A stretch of 19,849 bases of DNA from Evtepia sp. (GCA_020025735.1 JAHHRP010000018.1:1-19849), one strand, 5' to 3'; counted from the first letter of the stretch, positions 6,407 through 13,771 are shown. The notes: a model not told the origin generated them from the letters alone. Numbers and translations are program-made.

Positions 6407-7174
6407 TTATCCTTGGCGGCGCTGAAGTACCAAGCGGTCAGCAATCATGGCGATAAACTCAGAATTTGTGGGTTTTCCTTTGGAATTGCTGACGGTAAAT
6501 CCGAAGTATTTTTGTAGGGTGTCCAAGTCGCCCCGGTCCCAGGCCACTTCGATGGCGTGACGGATGGCCCGTTCCACGCGGGAGGCGGTAGTGCCGAATT
6601 TCCGTGCGACCTCAGGATAGAGGATTTTCGTTACAGCGTTGATGACATCCATATCCTCCACGGTCATAATGATGGCTTCCCGCAGATACTGATAGCCCTT
6701 GATGTGGGCGGGCACCCCAATCTCGTGGATGATTGCGGTGACGTTGGCTTCCAGATTTTGTCGGGCGGTGCCGGGGCCAGCGGAATGTTCGTTGTCTTCG
6801 GACCAACGGTCAGATGCAAGCAGACGGACGCGCTCGACAACCGAGGCGATACGGCAGGGTTTCATCATGTAGTAATCGCCGCCGCGGGCAGCTACCTGCT
6901 CAGCCATGCAGCCCCGGGCAAAGCTGGAGAGGATCAGGGTGCTGACGGGCTTTGTCTTTACTGCGTCCAGTACGTCAAAGCCGTCCATACGGCCTAACAC
7001 CAAGTCCATGACGAGGATGTCGGGTGCCCGTTCCTGCACCAGTTGGATGGCTTCCTGGCCGTCGCTGGTCTGTCCTATCACTTCCAGGCAGTCCTCAGAC
7101 TGAAAGGCATCCGTGAGGATGGCGCGAAACTCCTCGCTGGTATCGGCAATGAGAATGGTCTTCTTCGTTTCCAT
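6407..7174 (-). CDS. spo0A: Sporulation master regulator Spo0A
   Basis: A 255-residue response regulator that switches cells into sporulation when phosphorylated. The receiver domain spans residues 5-120. The phospho-acceptor is Asp57 (LVMDLVLGRMDG), with the conserved Lys near YYMMKPC. The C-terminal part holds the Spo0A DNA-binding domain: HEIGVPAHIKGYQYLREAI, then LYPEVARKFGTTASRVERAI, the recognition-helix region, and IRHAIEVAWDRG. The ATG at 7174 was chosen because it follows AGGGGAG and gives a standard N-terminus (METKKTILIADTS). An upstream in-frame ATG lacks a ribosome site. One of the two acidic residues at the start of the receiver is replaced: ADT here against ADD in B. subtilis. 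It has its own terminator and is separate from infC. Confidence 0.97.
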   Translation of the reverse strand: METKKTILIADTSEEFRAILTDAFQSEDCLEVIGQTSDGQEAIQLVQERAPDILVMDLVLGRMDGFDVLDAVKTKPVSTLILSSFARGCMAEQVAARGGDYYMMKPCRIASVVERVRLLASDRWSEDNEHSAGPGTARQNLEANVTAIIHEIGVPAHIKGYQYLREAIIMTVEDMDVINAVTKILYPEVARKFGTTASRVERAIRHAIEVAWDRGDLDTLQKYFGFTVSNSKGKPTNSEFIAMIADRLVLQRRQG

Positions 7175-7262
7175 GCGGTTATGTCTCCCCTCATGGGAAA
7201 ACAGACAGTTTAGTTTTCCCATATATTTCAAGAAGTGTAACAGTTTTCAACTGGTCATCCAT

Positions 7263-7291
7263 AATTTACCACAATAGGACAGAAAACACAA
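7263..7291 (-). promoter_or_regulatory. Possible spo0A promoter
   Basis: On the minus strand: TTGTGT (7291-7286), 17-bp spacer, TAAATT (7268-7263). The match is weak. I saw no convincing sigma-H element (AGGA-N-GAAT type) in the 7175-7400 stretch. Confidence 0.35.
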
Positions 7292-7431
7292 GACAAAAAT
7301 GGAAAAAATTGGAAAATAGAACCCAAAAAATATCGACATCGTTCGACAAAACAAGAGAAGAAGAGACAATGCTCCCCTTAACATGACAAAACGCATAAAA
7401 AATAAAGTCGAAAATAAAATTCTGGACAAAA
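7292..7431 (-). repeat. Array of TTTTGTC motifs
   Basis: GACAAAA (TTTTGTC on the minus strand) occurs at 7292-7298, 7345-7351, 7385-7391 and 7425-7431. The last three are spaced by exactly 40 bp. TTTTGTC is the left part of the 0A consensus, and the copy at 7345 belongs to the full 0A box. A one-mismatch box on the plus strand, AGTCGAA, is at 7406-7412. The stretch is AT-rich, which raises the chance of coincidence. Confidence 0.45.
7332..7348 (-). promoter_or_regulatory. Tandem Spo0A (0A) boxes
   Basis: On the minus strand a perfect 0A box TGTCGAA (7348-7342), set in TTTTGTCGAA, is followed exactly 10 bp on by TGTCGAT (7338-7332), one base off consensus. A 7-bp box plus 3-bp gap is the spacing known for tandem Spo0A dimers. 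It lies upstream of spo0A and also upstream of the divergent iorA, so it could serve either. Confidence 0.6.
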
Positions 7432-7436
7432 AAAGG

Positions 7437-7465
7437 TTTACGGATGATAGAAGGAATGATATGAT
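7437..7465 (+). promoter_or_regulatory. Predicted iorA promoter
   Basis: TTTACG (7437-7442), 17-bp spacer, TATGAT (7460-7465). Predicted start is near 7472, leaving a leader of about 80 nt before iorA. Confidence 0.6.
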
Positions 7466-7513
7466 AAAAAAATGTACTGATTATGCTGCTGAATAGCGAA
7501 ACATTTCCCGCCC

Positions 7514-7553
7514 GGGTCCCCCTGGGAGGGGATCCCAGGAAAGGGGTTTTTTT
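7514..7553 (+). promoter_or_regulatory. Switch-like hairpin over the iorA ribosome site
   Basis: CCTGGGA (7521-7527) pairs with TCCCAGG (7533-7539), and CCC (7518-7520) can pair with GGG (7543-7545). Seven T (7547-7553) follow, directly against the ATG. This looks like a terminator and also covers the AGGAAAGGGG ribosome site (7537-7546). A competing fold pairs GGGTCCCC (7514-7521) with GGGGATCCC (7528-7536) and frees the ribosome site. The two folds cannot coexist. Confidence 0.45.
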
Positions 7554-9296
7554 ATGAAAAAATTGATGCTGGGAAATGAAGCGGTGGCCCGTGGCCTGTA
7601 TGAAGGCGGCTGTGGCTTGATTTCCAGTTACCCTGGCACACCTAGCACGGAAATTACCGAACTGGCCGCCAAGTACGACGAGATTTATTGTGAGTGGGCC
7701 CCCAACGAAAAAGTGGCCATGGAAGTGGCTTTTGGTGCTGCCTTGGCCGGACAGCGCAGTGCTTGTGTCATGAAACATGTGGGCCTGAATGTGGCTGCGG
7801 ACCCATTGTTTACGATTTCTTACACGGGGATTAACGCTGGAATGGTCATCTGTGTGGCTGATGACCCAGGGATGCACTCTTCCCAGAACGAACAGGATTC
7901 TCGTCATTATGCTGCATCGGCCAAGTTGCCAATGCTGGAGCCAGCAGACTCTGAGGAAGCCCGACAGTTTGCCAAGTACGCCTTTCAGCTTTCAGAGGAG
8001 TATGACACGCCAGTTTTCCTCAAACTATGTACCCGCATCTCTCACTCCCAGAGCATTGTTGTGCTGGGCCAGCGGGAAGAAGCGCCTTTGCGTCCCTATG
8101 AAAAAGACATCGCCAAGTATGTCATGGTTCCCGGAAACGCGCGGCCCCGCCATCCTATCGTGGAAGCTCGGACCCAGCGGTTGCAGGCATTTGCTGAAAC
8201 AACTGACCTGAATCGAGAGGAGATGGGGGAGGACACCTCCATCGGTATTATCACATCATCGACATCCTACCAGTATGCTCGGGAGGTTTTTGGCCCAAAA
8301 GTATCTGTGCTGAAGCTGGGAATGGTCAACCCATTGCCCCAGCAGAAGATTCTGGACTTTGCGGCTAAGGTAGACAAGGTGATCGTTCTGGAGGAACTGG
8401 ACCCAGTCATTGAGGACCACTGCCGTGCCCTGGGATTGACTGTGGTGGGGAAGGAGAAGCTTCCTCTAGTAGGGGAGTTTTCCCAGGGCCTTGTGGCCCA
8501 AAAGCTGCGGGAAACCTCCAAGCCATGGACCGAGCTGGGAGAGAAGATCCCACCCCGGCCTCCTGTGCTGTGCGCCGGATGTCCTCATCGCGGTCTGTTC
8601 TACACCCTGGCAAAACACAAGGCTACGGTTTTGGGAGACATCGGTTGTTATACCCTGGCCGCCTATGAGCCTTTATATGCCATTGAGACCTGTGAATGTA
8701 TGGGAGCTTCGGTCAGCTCTATCCATGGGTTCAATAAGGCCCGTGGTCAGGAGAGTGAGAGCAAGACTGTGGCGGTATTGGGTGACTCCACGTTTATGCA
8801 CTCAGGTATGACAGGGCTGGCCAATATCGCCTATAATCAGAGCAACTCTACGGTGGTTATTCTGGATAACTCCACCACTGGTATGACTGGTCACCAGCAG
8901 AACCCTACCACAGGCAAAAATTTGCGGGGGGACCCTGCTGGGCAGATCGACTTGGAGACGTTGTGCCGGGCGATGGGGATCCGTCGTGTTCGAGTGGTGG
9001 ATCCTTATGACTTGAAGGCAACAGATGCAGTGGTTACGGAAGAGCTGGCTGCACCGGAGCCGTCCGTTATTATCACCCGCCGTCCTTGTGTGCTGCTCAA
9101 GTCGGTGGAAAAGCATCCGCCCTATCAAGTAGAACCTGACAAGTGCAAGGGCTGTAAGATGTGTATGAGGATTGGCTGTCCGGCCATCTCCTGGAAGGAG
9201 AAGGAAAAGAAAGCAGTCATTGATCCGACGCAGTGTGTTGGCTGCGGTGTCTGTGACCAGTTATGCAAGTTTGATGCTTTTCTCCATGAAGGTTGA
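7554..9296 (+). CDS. iorA: Indolepyruvate:ferredoxin oxidoreductase, alpha subunit
   Basis: A 580-residue protein matching IorA. With IorB it oxidises arylpyruvates (from Trp, Phe, Tyr) with CoA to aryl-acetyl-CoA and CO2, reducing ferredoxin, in the cytoplasm of anaerobes. The pyrimidine-binding half begins MKKLMLGNEAVARGLYEGG with SYPGTPSTEI (25-34). The diphosphate-binding half has CAGCPHRG (340-347), GDIGCYTL (361-368) and the TPP motif GDSTFMHSG...LDNSTTGMTG (410-446). Two C-terminal [4Fe-4S] sites are Cys531/534/537/542 and Cys561/564/567/571. Lys follows the last Cys where Pro is common. The ATG follows AGGAAAGGGG and seven T. No iorB follows: a terminator lies 53 bases after the stop, and the next gene encodes a carrier. 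IorB must be elsewhere, or the partner differs. Confidence 0.95.
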   Translation: MKKLMLGNEAVARGLYEGGCGLISSYPGTPSTEITELAAKYDEIYCEWAPNEKVAMEVAFGAALAGQRSACVMKHVGLNVAADPLFTISYTGINAGMVICVADDPGMHSSQNEQDSRHYAASAKLPMLEPADSEEARQFAKYAFQLSEEYDTPVFLKLCTRISHSQSIVVLGQREEAPLRPYEKDIAKYVMVPGNARPRHPIVEARTQRLQAFAETTDLNREEMGEDTSIGIITSSTSYQYAREVFGPKVSVLKLGMVNPLPQQKILDFAAKVDKVIVLEELDPVIEDHCRALGLTVVGKEKLPLVGEFSQGLVAQKLRETSKPWTELGEKIPPRPPVLCAGCPHRGLFYTLAKHKATVLGDIGCYTLAAYEPLYAIETCECMGASVSSIHGFNKARGQESESKTVAVLGDSTFMHSGMTGLANIAYNQSNSTVVILDNSTTGMTGHQQNPTTGKNLRGDPAGQIDLETLCRAMGIRRVRVVDPYDLKATDAVVTEELAAPEPSVIITRRPCVLLKSVEKHPPYQVEPDKCKGCKMCMRIGCPAISWKEKEKKAVIDPTQCVGCGVCDQLCKFDAFLHEG

Positions 9297-9348
9297 GATC
9301 ATACACTTTGACAGGTGATCGTATACTGCTTCCAGGAGCAAACGATGG

Positions 9349-9384
9349 GGAGCAGGACCCTCTAGTGAGTCCTGCTCCTTTTTT
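9349..9384 (+). terminator. Terminator of iorA
   Basis: GGAGCAGGAC (9349-9358) pairs with GTCCTGCTCC (9369-9378), followed by six T (9379-9384). Confidence 0.88.
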
Positions 9385-9474
9385 CTATTCAGGTATTTTG
9401 GGCTTCATAGGAAAGCATTGAATGGAAAGAGATAACTTGTTAAATGAGGAAGAAACTTGAGCTGCTAGGACAAA

Positions 9475-9490
9475 ATACTTTTGAAAGTAT
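9475..9490. repeat. Palindrome upstream of the carrier pair, possible operator
   Basis: ATACTTT-TG-AAAGTAT is a 7-bp-arm inverted repeat 97 bp before the first carrier gene. From 9385 to 9586 I see no gene and no strong promoter. TAGAAT at 9519 or TAATGT nearby could be a -10, but no good -35 is in register. Confidence 0.35.
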
Positions 9491-9586
9491 CTTTCTGAGG
9501 AGTTCTGGACTGGTAGGATAGAATAATGTTAGAGTAAGAAAATAAGGGAGCCATGCTAGCACCCTTTTCCAGGGGAGGAATCGAGA

Positions 9587-10939
9587 ATGCTCAGTCAGAT
9601 TCTAGCCGTAGTAATTTTTGTGGCCATGTTTTTAGAGATCGTCCGTGAGAAATTCCCTCGCTACCTAGTAACCCTTGTGGCAGGTGCATTGACTTTGGTG
9701 GTGGTTTTTCTCCTGGTTATGGGGAGTGTGCCTGCTGTGCTGGAAGCCCTAAGCCTGCAAAGTATGGCAGACACCTCTTTCTGGTATACGGGTAAGACAA
9801 TGGTTAACGAAATGAACACTGGCATCAACTGGAGTACGATCATTTTCATCAGTGGCATGATGATCATGGTGGAGGGTATGAGTGAGGCTGGTTTTTTCGA
9901 CTGGCTTTGTCTGCGTTTGGCCAAGGTGGTCAATTACAGGCCGCTGGCTCTGATGATCTGTTTTATGATCCTTTCGGCGGTGCTGTCTATGTTTATTGAC
10001 AGTATTACAGTGATCTTGTTTCTTGCTGTGGCGAGTGTTCGTTTGGCACACTTGCTGCATTTTGATCCTATTCCGTTGATTCTCTCTGAGATCTTTACTG
10101 CCAACTTGGGGGGGGCGGCAACGATGAGCGGCGATCCTCCTAATATTATCATTGGCACCGCACTTGGATTGACTTTTGAGGATTTTCTCCAAAACACTGG
10201 CATGATTGCCTTAGTGAGCATGGTGATCATCGTGCCTTACTTCTACCTCTGTTTCCGAAAGGAGTTGCAGACAGTGGATGAAACTGCACGGCAGAGAGCG
10301 ATGCTCCTCGATCCTAGAGAGGCCATTGTCAGCAGGACAAAGTTTCTCATTAGTGTGATCATTTTTCTGGTGACGGTGACTTTGCTTATCACCCACGCGA
10401 TGACAGGACTAACCGTTGCTATGGTAGGGGTCATTGCGGCGATCCTCACATTGGGGGCCAATAAGAACCCTATTCAGTTGATTCAACGGGTGGACTGGCA
10501 GACAATTCTCTTTTTTATAGGGCTTTTTGTTACTGTCAGTGGTTTGGAGCAGACCGGCGTGTTGGAGAAGATGGCAAATGGGATTGCCAATATTACTGGC
10601 GGAGACTTGAGGGTTATGGTCATCGTTATCATTTGGCTTTCCGCGGTGTCTTCGGCCTTTGTAGACAACATCACCTTTGCTGCGACTATGGTGCCGATTA
10701 TTAACTCTTTGTCAGCCACCATGGGGATAGAACTGAATATTCTGGCTTGGACGCTGTCTATGGGGACAGATATCGGGGGCAGTGCGACACCTATTGGTGC
10801 CTCAGCAAACGTGGCAGGGACTGCTATCGCTGCACGGGAAGGGCATACCATCAGCTGGGGACGGTATTGTAAGTATTCTGTTCCTGCCTCAATTATCGTT
10901 GTGGGTGTCAGCATGGTGATAATTCTGCTGCGCTACTGA
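9587..10939 (+). CDS. ArsB/NhaD-type ion carrier, first of a tandem pair
   Basis: A 450-residue membrane protein of the ion-transporter superfamily (CitMHS / ArsB / NhaD / P-protein group, PF03600 type). It has about 11-12 hydrophobic segments in two related halves. Each half carries an acidic-plus-glycine signature: SMFIDSITVILFL then GGAATMSGDPPNIIIGT (134-191), and SAFVDNITFAATM then GTDIGGSATPIGASANVAGT (356-412). These hairpin motifs form the substrate site in the superfamily. Na+/H+ exchange (NhaD) is the likeliest activity, but anion export cannot be excluded. GGGGAGG precedes the ATG. It is followed 60 bp later, with no terminator, by a close paralog, so the two are probably cotranscribed. 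Confidence 0.88.
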   Translation: MLSQILAVVIFVAMFLEIVREKFPRYLVTLVAGALTLVVVFLLVMGSVPAVLEALSLQSMADTSFWYTGKTMVNEMNTGINWSTIIFISGMMIMVEGMSEAGFFDWLCLRLAKVVNYRPLALMICFMILSAVLSMFIDSITVILFLAVASVRLAHLLHFDPIPLILSEIFTANLGGAATMSGDPPNIIIGTALGLTFEDFLQNTGMIALVSMVIIVPYFYLCFRKELQTVDETARQRAMLLDPREAIVSRTKFLISVIIFLVTVTLLITHAMTGLTVAMVGVIAAILTLGANKNPIQLIQRVDWQTILFFIGLFVTVSGLEQTGVLEKMANGIANITGGDLRVMVIVIIWLSAVSSAFVDNITFAATMVPIINSLSATMGIELNILAWTLSMGTDIGGSATPIGASANVAGTAIAAREGHTISWGRYCKYSVPASIIVVGVSMVIILLRY

Positions 10940-10999
10940 CCCAGCCTTGGACAGCCGACACATAACTTTTTGCATAGAAAGGGAAGAAGATGATTGATT

Positions 11000-12346
11000 A
11001 TGATTAGCCGCATCCTGGCCCTACTCATTGTTTTCGTGTTGTTTATAGAAATGATACGAGGGAAACGTCCCCGGTATTTGCTGACGCTATCTGCTGGGGG
11101 CGCAATGGTCTTGGTCGTGTTGCTAGGTGCGATGGGGAGTCCTGCGGCGGTGATGGAGGCCCTGAGTGTAGACAGTTTCTTCAAGCCGCAGTTTTGGTAT
11201 GCCCATGGAGGTGTGACGGAGTTTAATGTAGGCATTAACTGGAGCACAGTTCTTTTCCTAACAGGGATGATGGCTATGGTGGAGGGCATGAGTGAGGCGG
11301 GATTTTTTGACTGGATTTGTCTGCGTCTGGCCAAAGGATTAAACTTCCGGCCGATGCCTCTCATGCTCAGTTTCATGTTGTTGGCGGCGTTGCTGTCCAT
11401 GTTTGTGGACAGCATTACAGTGGTGCTCTTCCTGGTAGTGGCTACAGTGCGTTTGGCTCATTTTCTGAAGTTTGATCCAGTCCCTTTCATCATTGCTGAA
11501 ATTTTTTCTGCCAACTTAGGAGGTGCAGCCACCATGAGTGGCGATCCTCCTAATATCATCATCGGTACCTCCTTAGGTCTGAGTTTTTGGGATTTTATTC
11601 GTAACAATGGGTCCATCTGTCTGGTGGGGGGATGCGTGGTGTTGGTTTACTTCTATTGCTGTTTTTCCAACAAACTCAAAGGAGATCACCCTATGGACCC
11701 GGCACTGTGGGAAATCGACCCAAGCGATGCTATCCTCTGCCGCAAGACTTTTTTTGTCAGCGTGGCAGTCTTTGGCGTGGTTATTCTTCTCATTGCAACC
11801 CATACTGTAACAGGTCTAACGATGCCTGCCATCGGGGTGATTGCCATGATTGCAGCCCTTGCCAGTGCAAAGTATCCCGTCAGTCTCCTGCGACGGGTGG
11901 ACTGGAAGACCGTTGGGTTTATCATAGGTCTTTTCCTCACGGTCAGCGGCCTGGAGCAGACGGGACTAATGGATGGGTTGGCACAGTTTCTGGCCTGGTT
12001 GGGAGGGGACAGCCCGGAACGGCTGGTTGTTGTCCTTATCTGGTTTACAGCTGTGGTGTCGGCCTTCGTAGACAACATTCCCATGGCTACGGTGATGGTT
12101 CCTGTACTGTTGTCCCTTTCCAATACCACAGGGATGGATCTGCAAACCCTTACTTGGAGTGTGTCGAAGGGAACGGATATCGGGGGGATTGCTACCCCGA
12201 TTGGGGCTTCGGCCAACATAGCGGGTGTGGCCTTGGCAGCGCAGGAAGGCCACTCGATTTCCTGGAAGCGGTACTGCAAATATAGTGTTCCTGCGTCAGT
12301 GCTGGTGTTGATAATGAGTATGGTGATGATTTTGATATTCCACTAA
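11000..12346 (+). CDS. ArsB/NhaD-type ion carrier, second of a tandem pair
   Basis: A 448-residue paralog of the preceding gene, co-linear from the first residue and about half identical by eye. Many blocks are almost the same (GINWST, MVEGMSEAGFFDW, CLRLAK, NLGGAATMSGDPPNIIIGT, TPIGASAN). Both halves keep their Asp signatures (SMFVDSITVVLFL, SAFVDNIPMATVM). Differences include the central loop and NIP for NIT in the second half, so substrate or regulation may differ. The ATG at 11000 is preferred because it aligns with the paralog's first residue. A TTG two codons earlier is possible. AAAGGGAAG stands upstream. A five-codon frame (10990-11007) overlaps the start. The gene ends in a shared bidirectional terminator. 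Confidence 0.88.
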   Translation: MISRILALLIVFVLFIEMIRGKRPRYLLTLSAGGAMVLVVLLGAMGSPAAVMEALSVDSFFKPQFWYAHGGVTEFNVGINWSTVLFLTGMMAMVEGMSEAGFFDWICLRLAKGLNFRPMPLMLSFMLLAALLSMFVDSITVVLFLVVATVRLAHFLKFDPVPFIIAEIFSANLGGAATMSGDPPNIIIGTSLGLSFWDFIRNNGSICLVGGCVVLVYFYCCFSNKLKGDHPMDPALWEIDPSDAILCRKTFFVSVAVFGVVILLIATHTVTGLTMPAIGVIAMIAALASAKYPVSLLRRVDWKTVGFIIGLFLTVSGLEQTGLMDGLAQFLAWLGGDSPERLVVVLIWFTAVVSAFVDNIPMATVMVPVLLSLSNTTGMDLQTLTWSVSKGTDIGGIATPIGASANIAGVALAAQEGHSISWKRYCKYSVPASVLVLIMSMVMILIFH

Positions 12347-12404
12347 AATGAAAAAGACGAGATCTGGCACCTTTTTCAGGGACCAGATCTCGTCTTTTTC
12401 ATTT
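12346..12404. terminator. Bidirectional terminator between convergent carrier genes
   Basis: A perfect 22-bp stem pairs 12346-12367 (starts AAATGAAAAAGACG) with 12383-12404 around a 15-base loop. The stem itself supplies A-rich and T-rich arms (CTTTTTCATTT on the plus strand). The first arm begins on the last base of the plus-strand stop codon. It also ends the minus-strand antiporter gene. Confidence 0.9.
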
Positions 12405-12455
12405 ACTGGTACAACACCATTTTCCAACGGACGCTTTCTGCTGATAGAGAGGGGA

Positions 12456-13685
12456 TCATGACAAAGCATTGGATAACGTTGGATTTTCTGGCTTGTCTCG
12501 AAAAACCAGTTTCAACAAAATAGGAGTGATGATTGTTGTAACAACCACAACGACAACAACAGGGCCAAAAAGTTCGGGGTTGATTAGACCTAGACCTGCG
12601 CCTTTGGTGGCAACGATCAGGGCTACCTCACCTCGTGAAATCATACCCACGCCGATCTGTAACGAGGTGGCGTTTGGATAACGGCACAGACGCGCCCCAA
12701 GGCCACAACCCAGGATTTTAGAGAGAATGGCAACCACCGTAAGAGCAACAGCAAAGATAAGGATATGCAGATTCATCTTATCCAACTGCACTTGCAAGCC
12801 GATGCTGGCGAAAAAGATAGGAGAGAAGTAGAGGAAGGAAACGGATTCAAATTTATCGGACAAATATTTGCCGCGGCTTCCGGTTGTAGAGTTAGACAAG
12901 ACCAGACCAGCCACAAAGGCACCAGTAATATCTGCCACACCGAAGAATTGCTCGGCTGCGTAGGACATCAGCAAACAGAAAACAAAGGCAACAATGGCGT
13001 GCTGAGTACGGTTTTCTTCAGTCTTTTCTGTCCACCAGCGGTAGAAGGCAGAAAAAGCGATGCCTCCGATAATGGAAAAGACAAAGAAAAGGACGATTTT
13101 CAGCAGTACCAGTCCTACATGGACAGACTGGTCGGAAAAGCTGGTAACGATAGTCAGAGCTACGATGCCCAGCACGTCATCAATGATAGCGGCAGCCAGG
13201 ATGACGTTGCCTGCTGTGCTGCGCAGCTTACCAAGTTCTCGCAGAGTTTCTACGGTGATGCTCACCGAGGTGGCAGTAAGGATGATGCCAAGGAAGATGT
13301 TCTGAAGAAAAAGGCTGCCCTGAGGGCCGGGGGCATTGTTGACCAGCAGAGTGGGATCGTTGAAGAGGGTTCCTACGGCGAATCCGCCCAGCAAAGGAAT
13401 GATTACGCCTGCCAAGGCAACGATAAAGGCGCTTTTGCCGCAGTTTTTGAGGTCATTGATGTCAGTTTCCATGCCGGAGGTGAACATGAGCAGGATGACC
13501 CCTAGACTGGCTGTGATGTGTAGGAAGTCTGTTTCCTGGATCATCCCAAGCACAGCTGGACCCAACAACAAACCGGCTACCAAGGAGCCTACCACTTGGG
13601 GCAAACGAAAGCGCTGAGAGAAAATACCTAAGACCTTGGTGCTTAACAGAATAAGTGCCAGGTCCAAGAGGTAGTCGTATCTCAT
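12456..13685 (-). CDS. CPA2-family cation/proton antiporter
   Basis: A 409-residue membrane protein with about 12-13 hydrophobic segments, of the monovalent cation:proton antiporter-2 family (KefB/NapA/GerN type). The family core is present: FRLPQVVGSLVAGLLLGP (26-43), LGVILLMFTSGMETD, SVSITVETLRELGKL, and AAIIDDVLGI with the paired Asp169-Asp170 that carry the ions in electrogenic members. Later come ITGAFVAGLVLS, FSPIFFASIGLQV and MISRGEVALIVA. It stops after the membrane domain and has no RCK/TrkA-N regulatory tail. It would exchange Na+ or K+ for H+; which ion cannot be told. AAAGGTGG stands seven bases before the ATG. It has its own promoter and faces the carrier pair. Confidence 0.93.
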   Translation of the reverse strand: MRYDYLLDLALILLSTKVLGIFSQRFRLPQVVGSLVAGLLLGPAVLGMIQETDFLHITASLGVILLMFTSGMETDINDLKNCGKSAFIVALAGVIIPLLGGFAVGTLFNDPTLLVNNAPGPQGSLFLQNIFLGIILTATSVSITVETLRELGKLRSTAGNVILAAAIIDDVLGIVALTIVTSFSDQSVHVGLVLLKIVLFFVFSIIGGIAFSAFYRWWTEKTEENRTQHAIVAFVFCLLMSYAAEQFFGVADITGAFVAGLVLSNSTTGSRGKYLSDKFESVSFLYFSPIFFASIGLQVQLDKMNLHILIFAVALTVVAILSKILGCGLGARLCRYPNATSLQIGVGMISRGEVALIVATKGAGLGLINPELFGPVVVVVVVTTIITPILLKLVFRDKPENPTLSNALS

Positions 13686-13707
13686 ACAAATACCACCTTT
13701 CCTAATG

Positions 13708-13730
13708 GCAGGTATCGAACAGATACCTGC
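13708..13730 (-). promoter_or_regulatory. Hairpin at the 5' end of the antiporter mRNA
   Basis: A perfect 9-bp inverted repeat, GCAGGTATC (13708-13716) and GATACCTGC (13722-13730), 5-base loop. It begins about six bases after the predicted transcript start and ends 22 bases before the ATG. It could be an mRNA-stabilising stem or a repressor operator. Confidence 0.5.
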
Positions 13731-13742
13731 AATGTGTCCCCA

Positions 13743-13771
13743 ATCATAAGACGATGTTCTCCAAATGTCAA
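13743..13771 (-). promoter_or_regulatory. Predicted sigma-A promoter of the antiporter
   Basis: On the minus strand: perfect TTGACA (13771-13766), 17-bp spacer, TATGAT (13748-13743). Predicted start is near 13736. Confidence 0.75.

Noticed and set aside
7175..7400. Sigma-H promoter for spo0A
   Set aside because: I looked for the AGGA and GAAT elements at proper spacing on the minus strand and found no convincing match.
9297..9586. Possible frameshifted iorB after iorA
   Set aside because: The stretch is only 290 bp, holds a terminator at once after iorA, and shows no IorB-like sequence in any frame I read.
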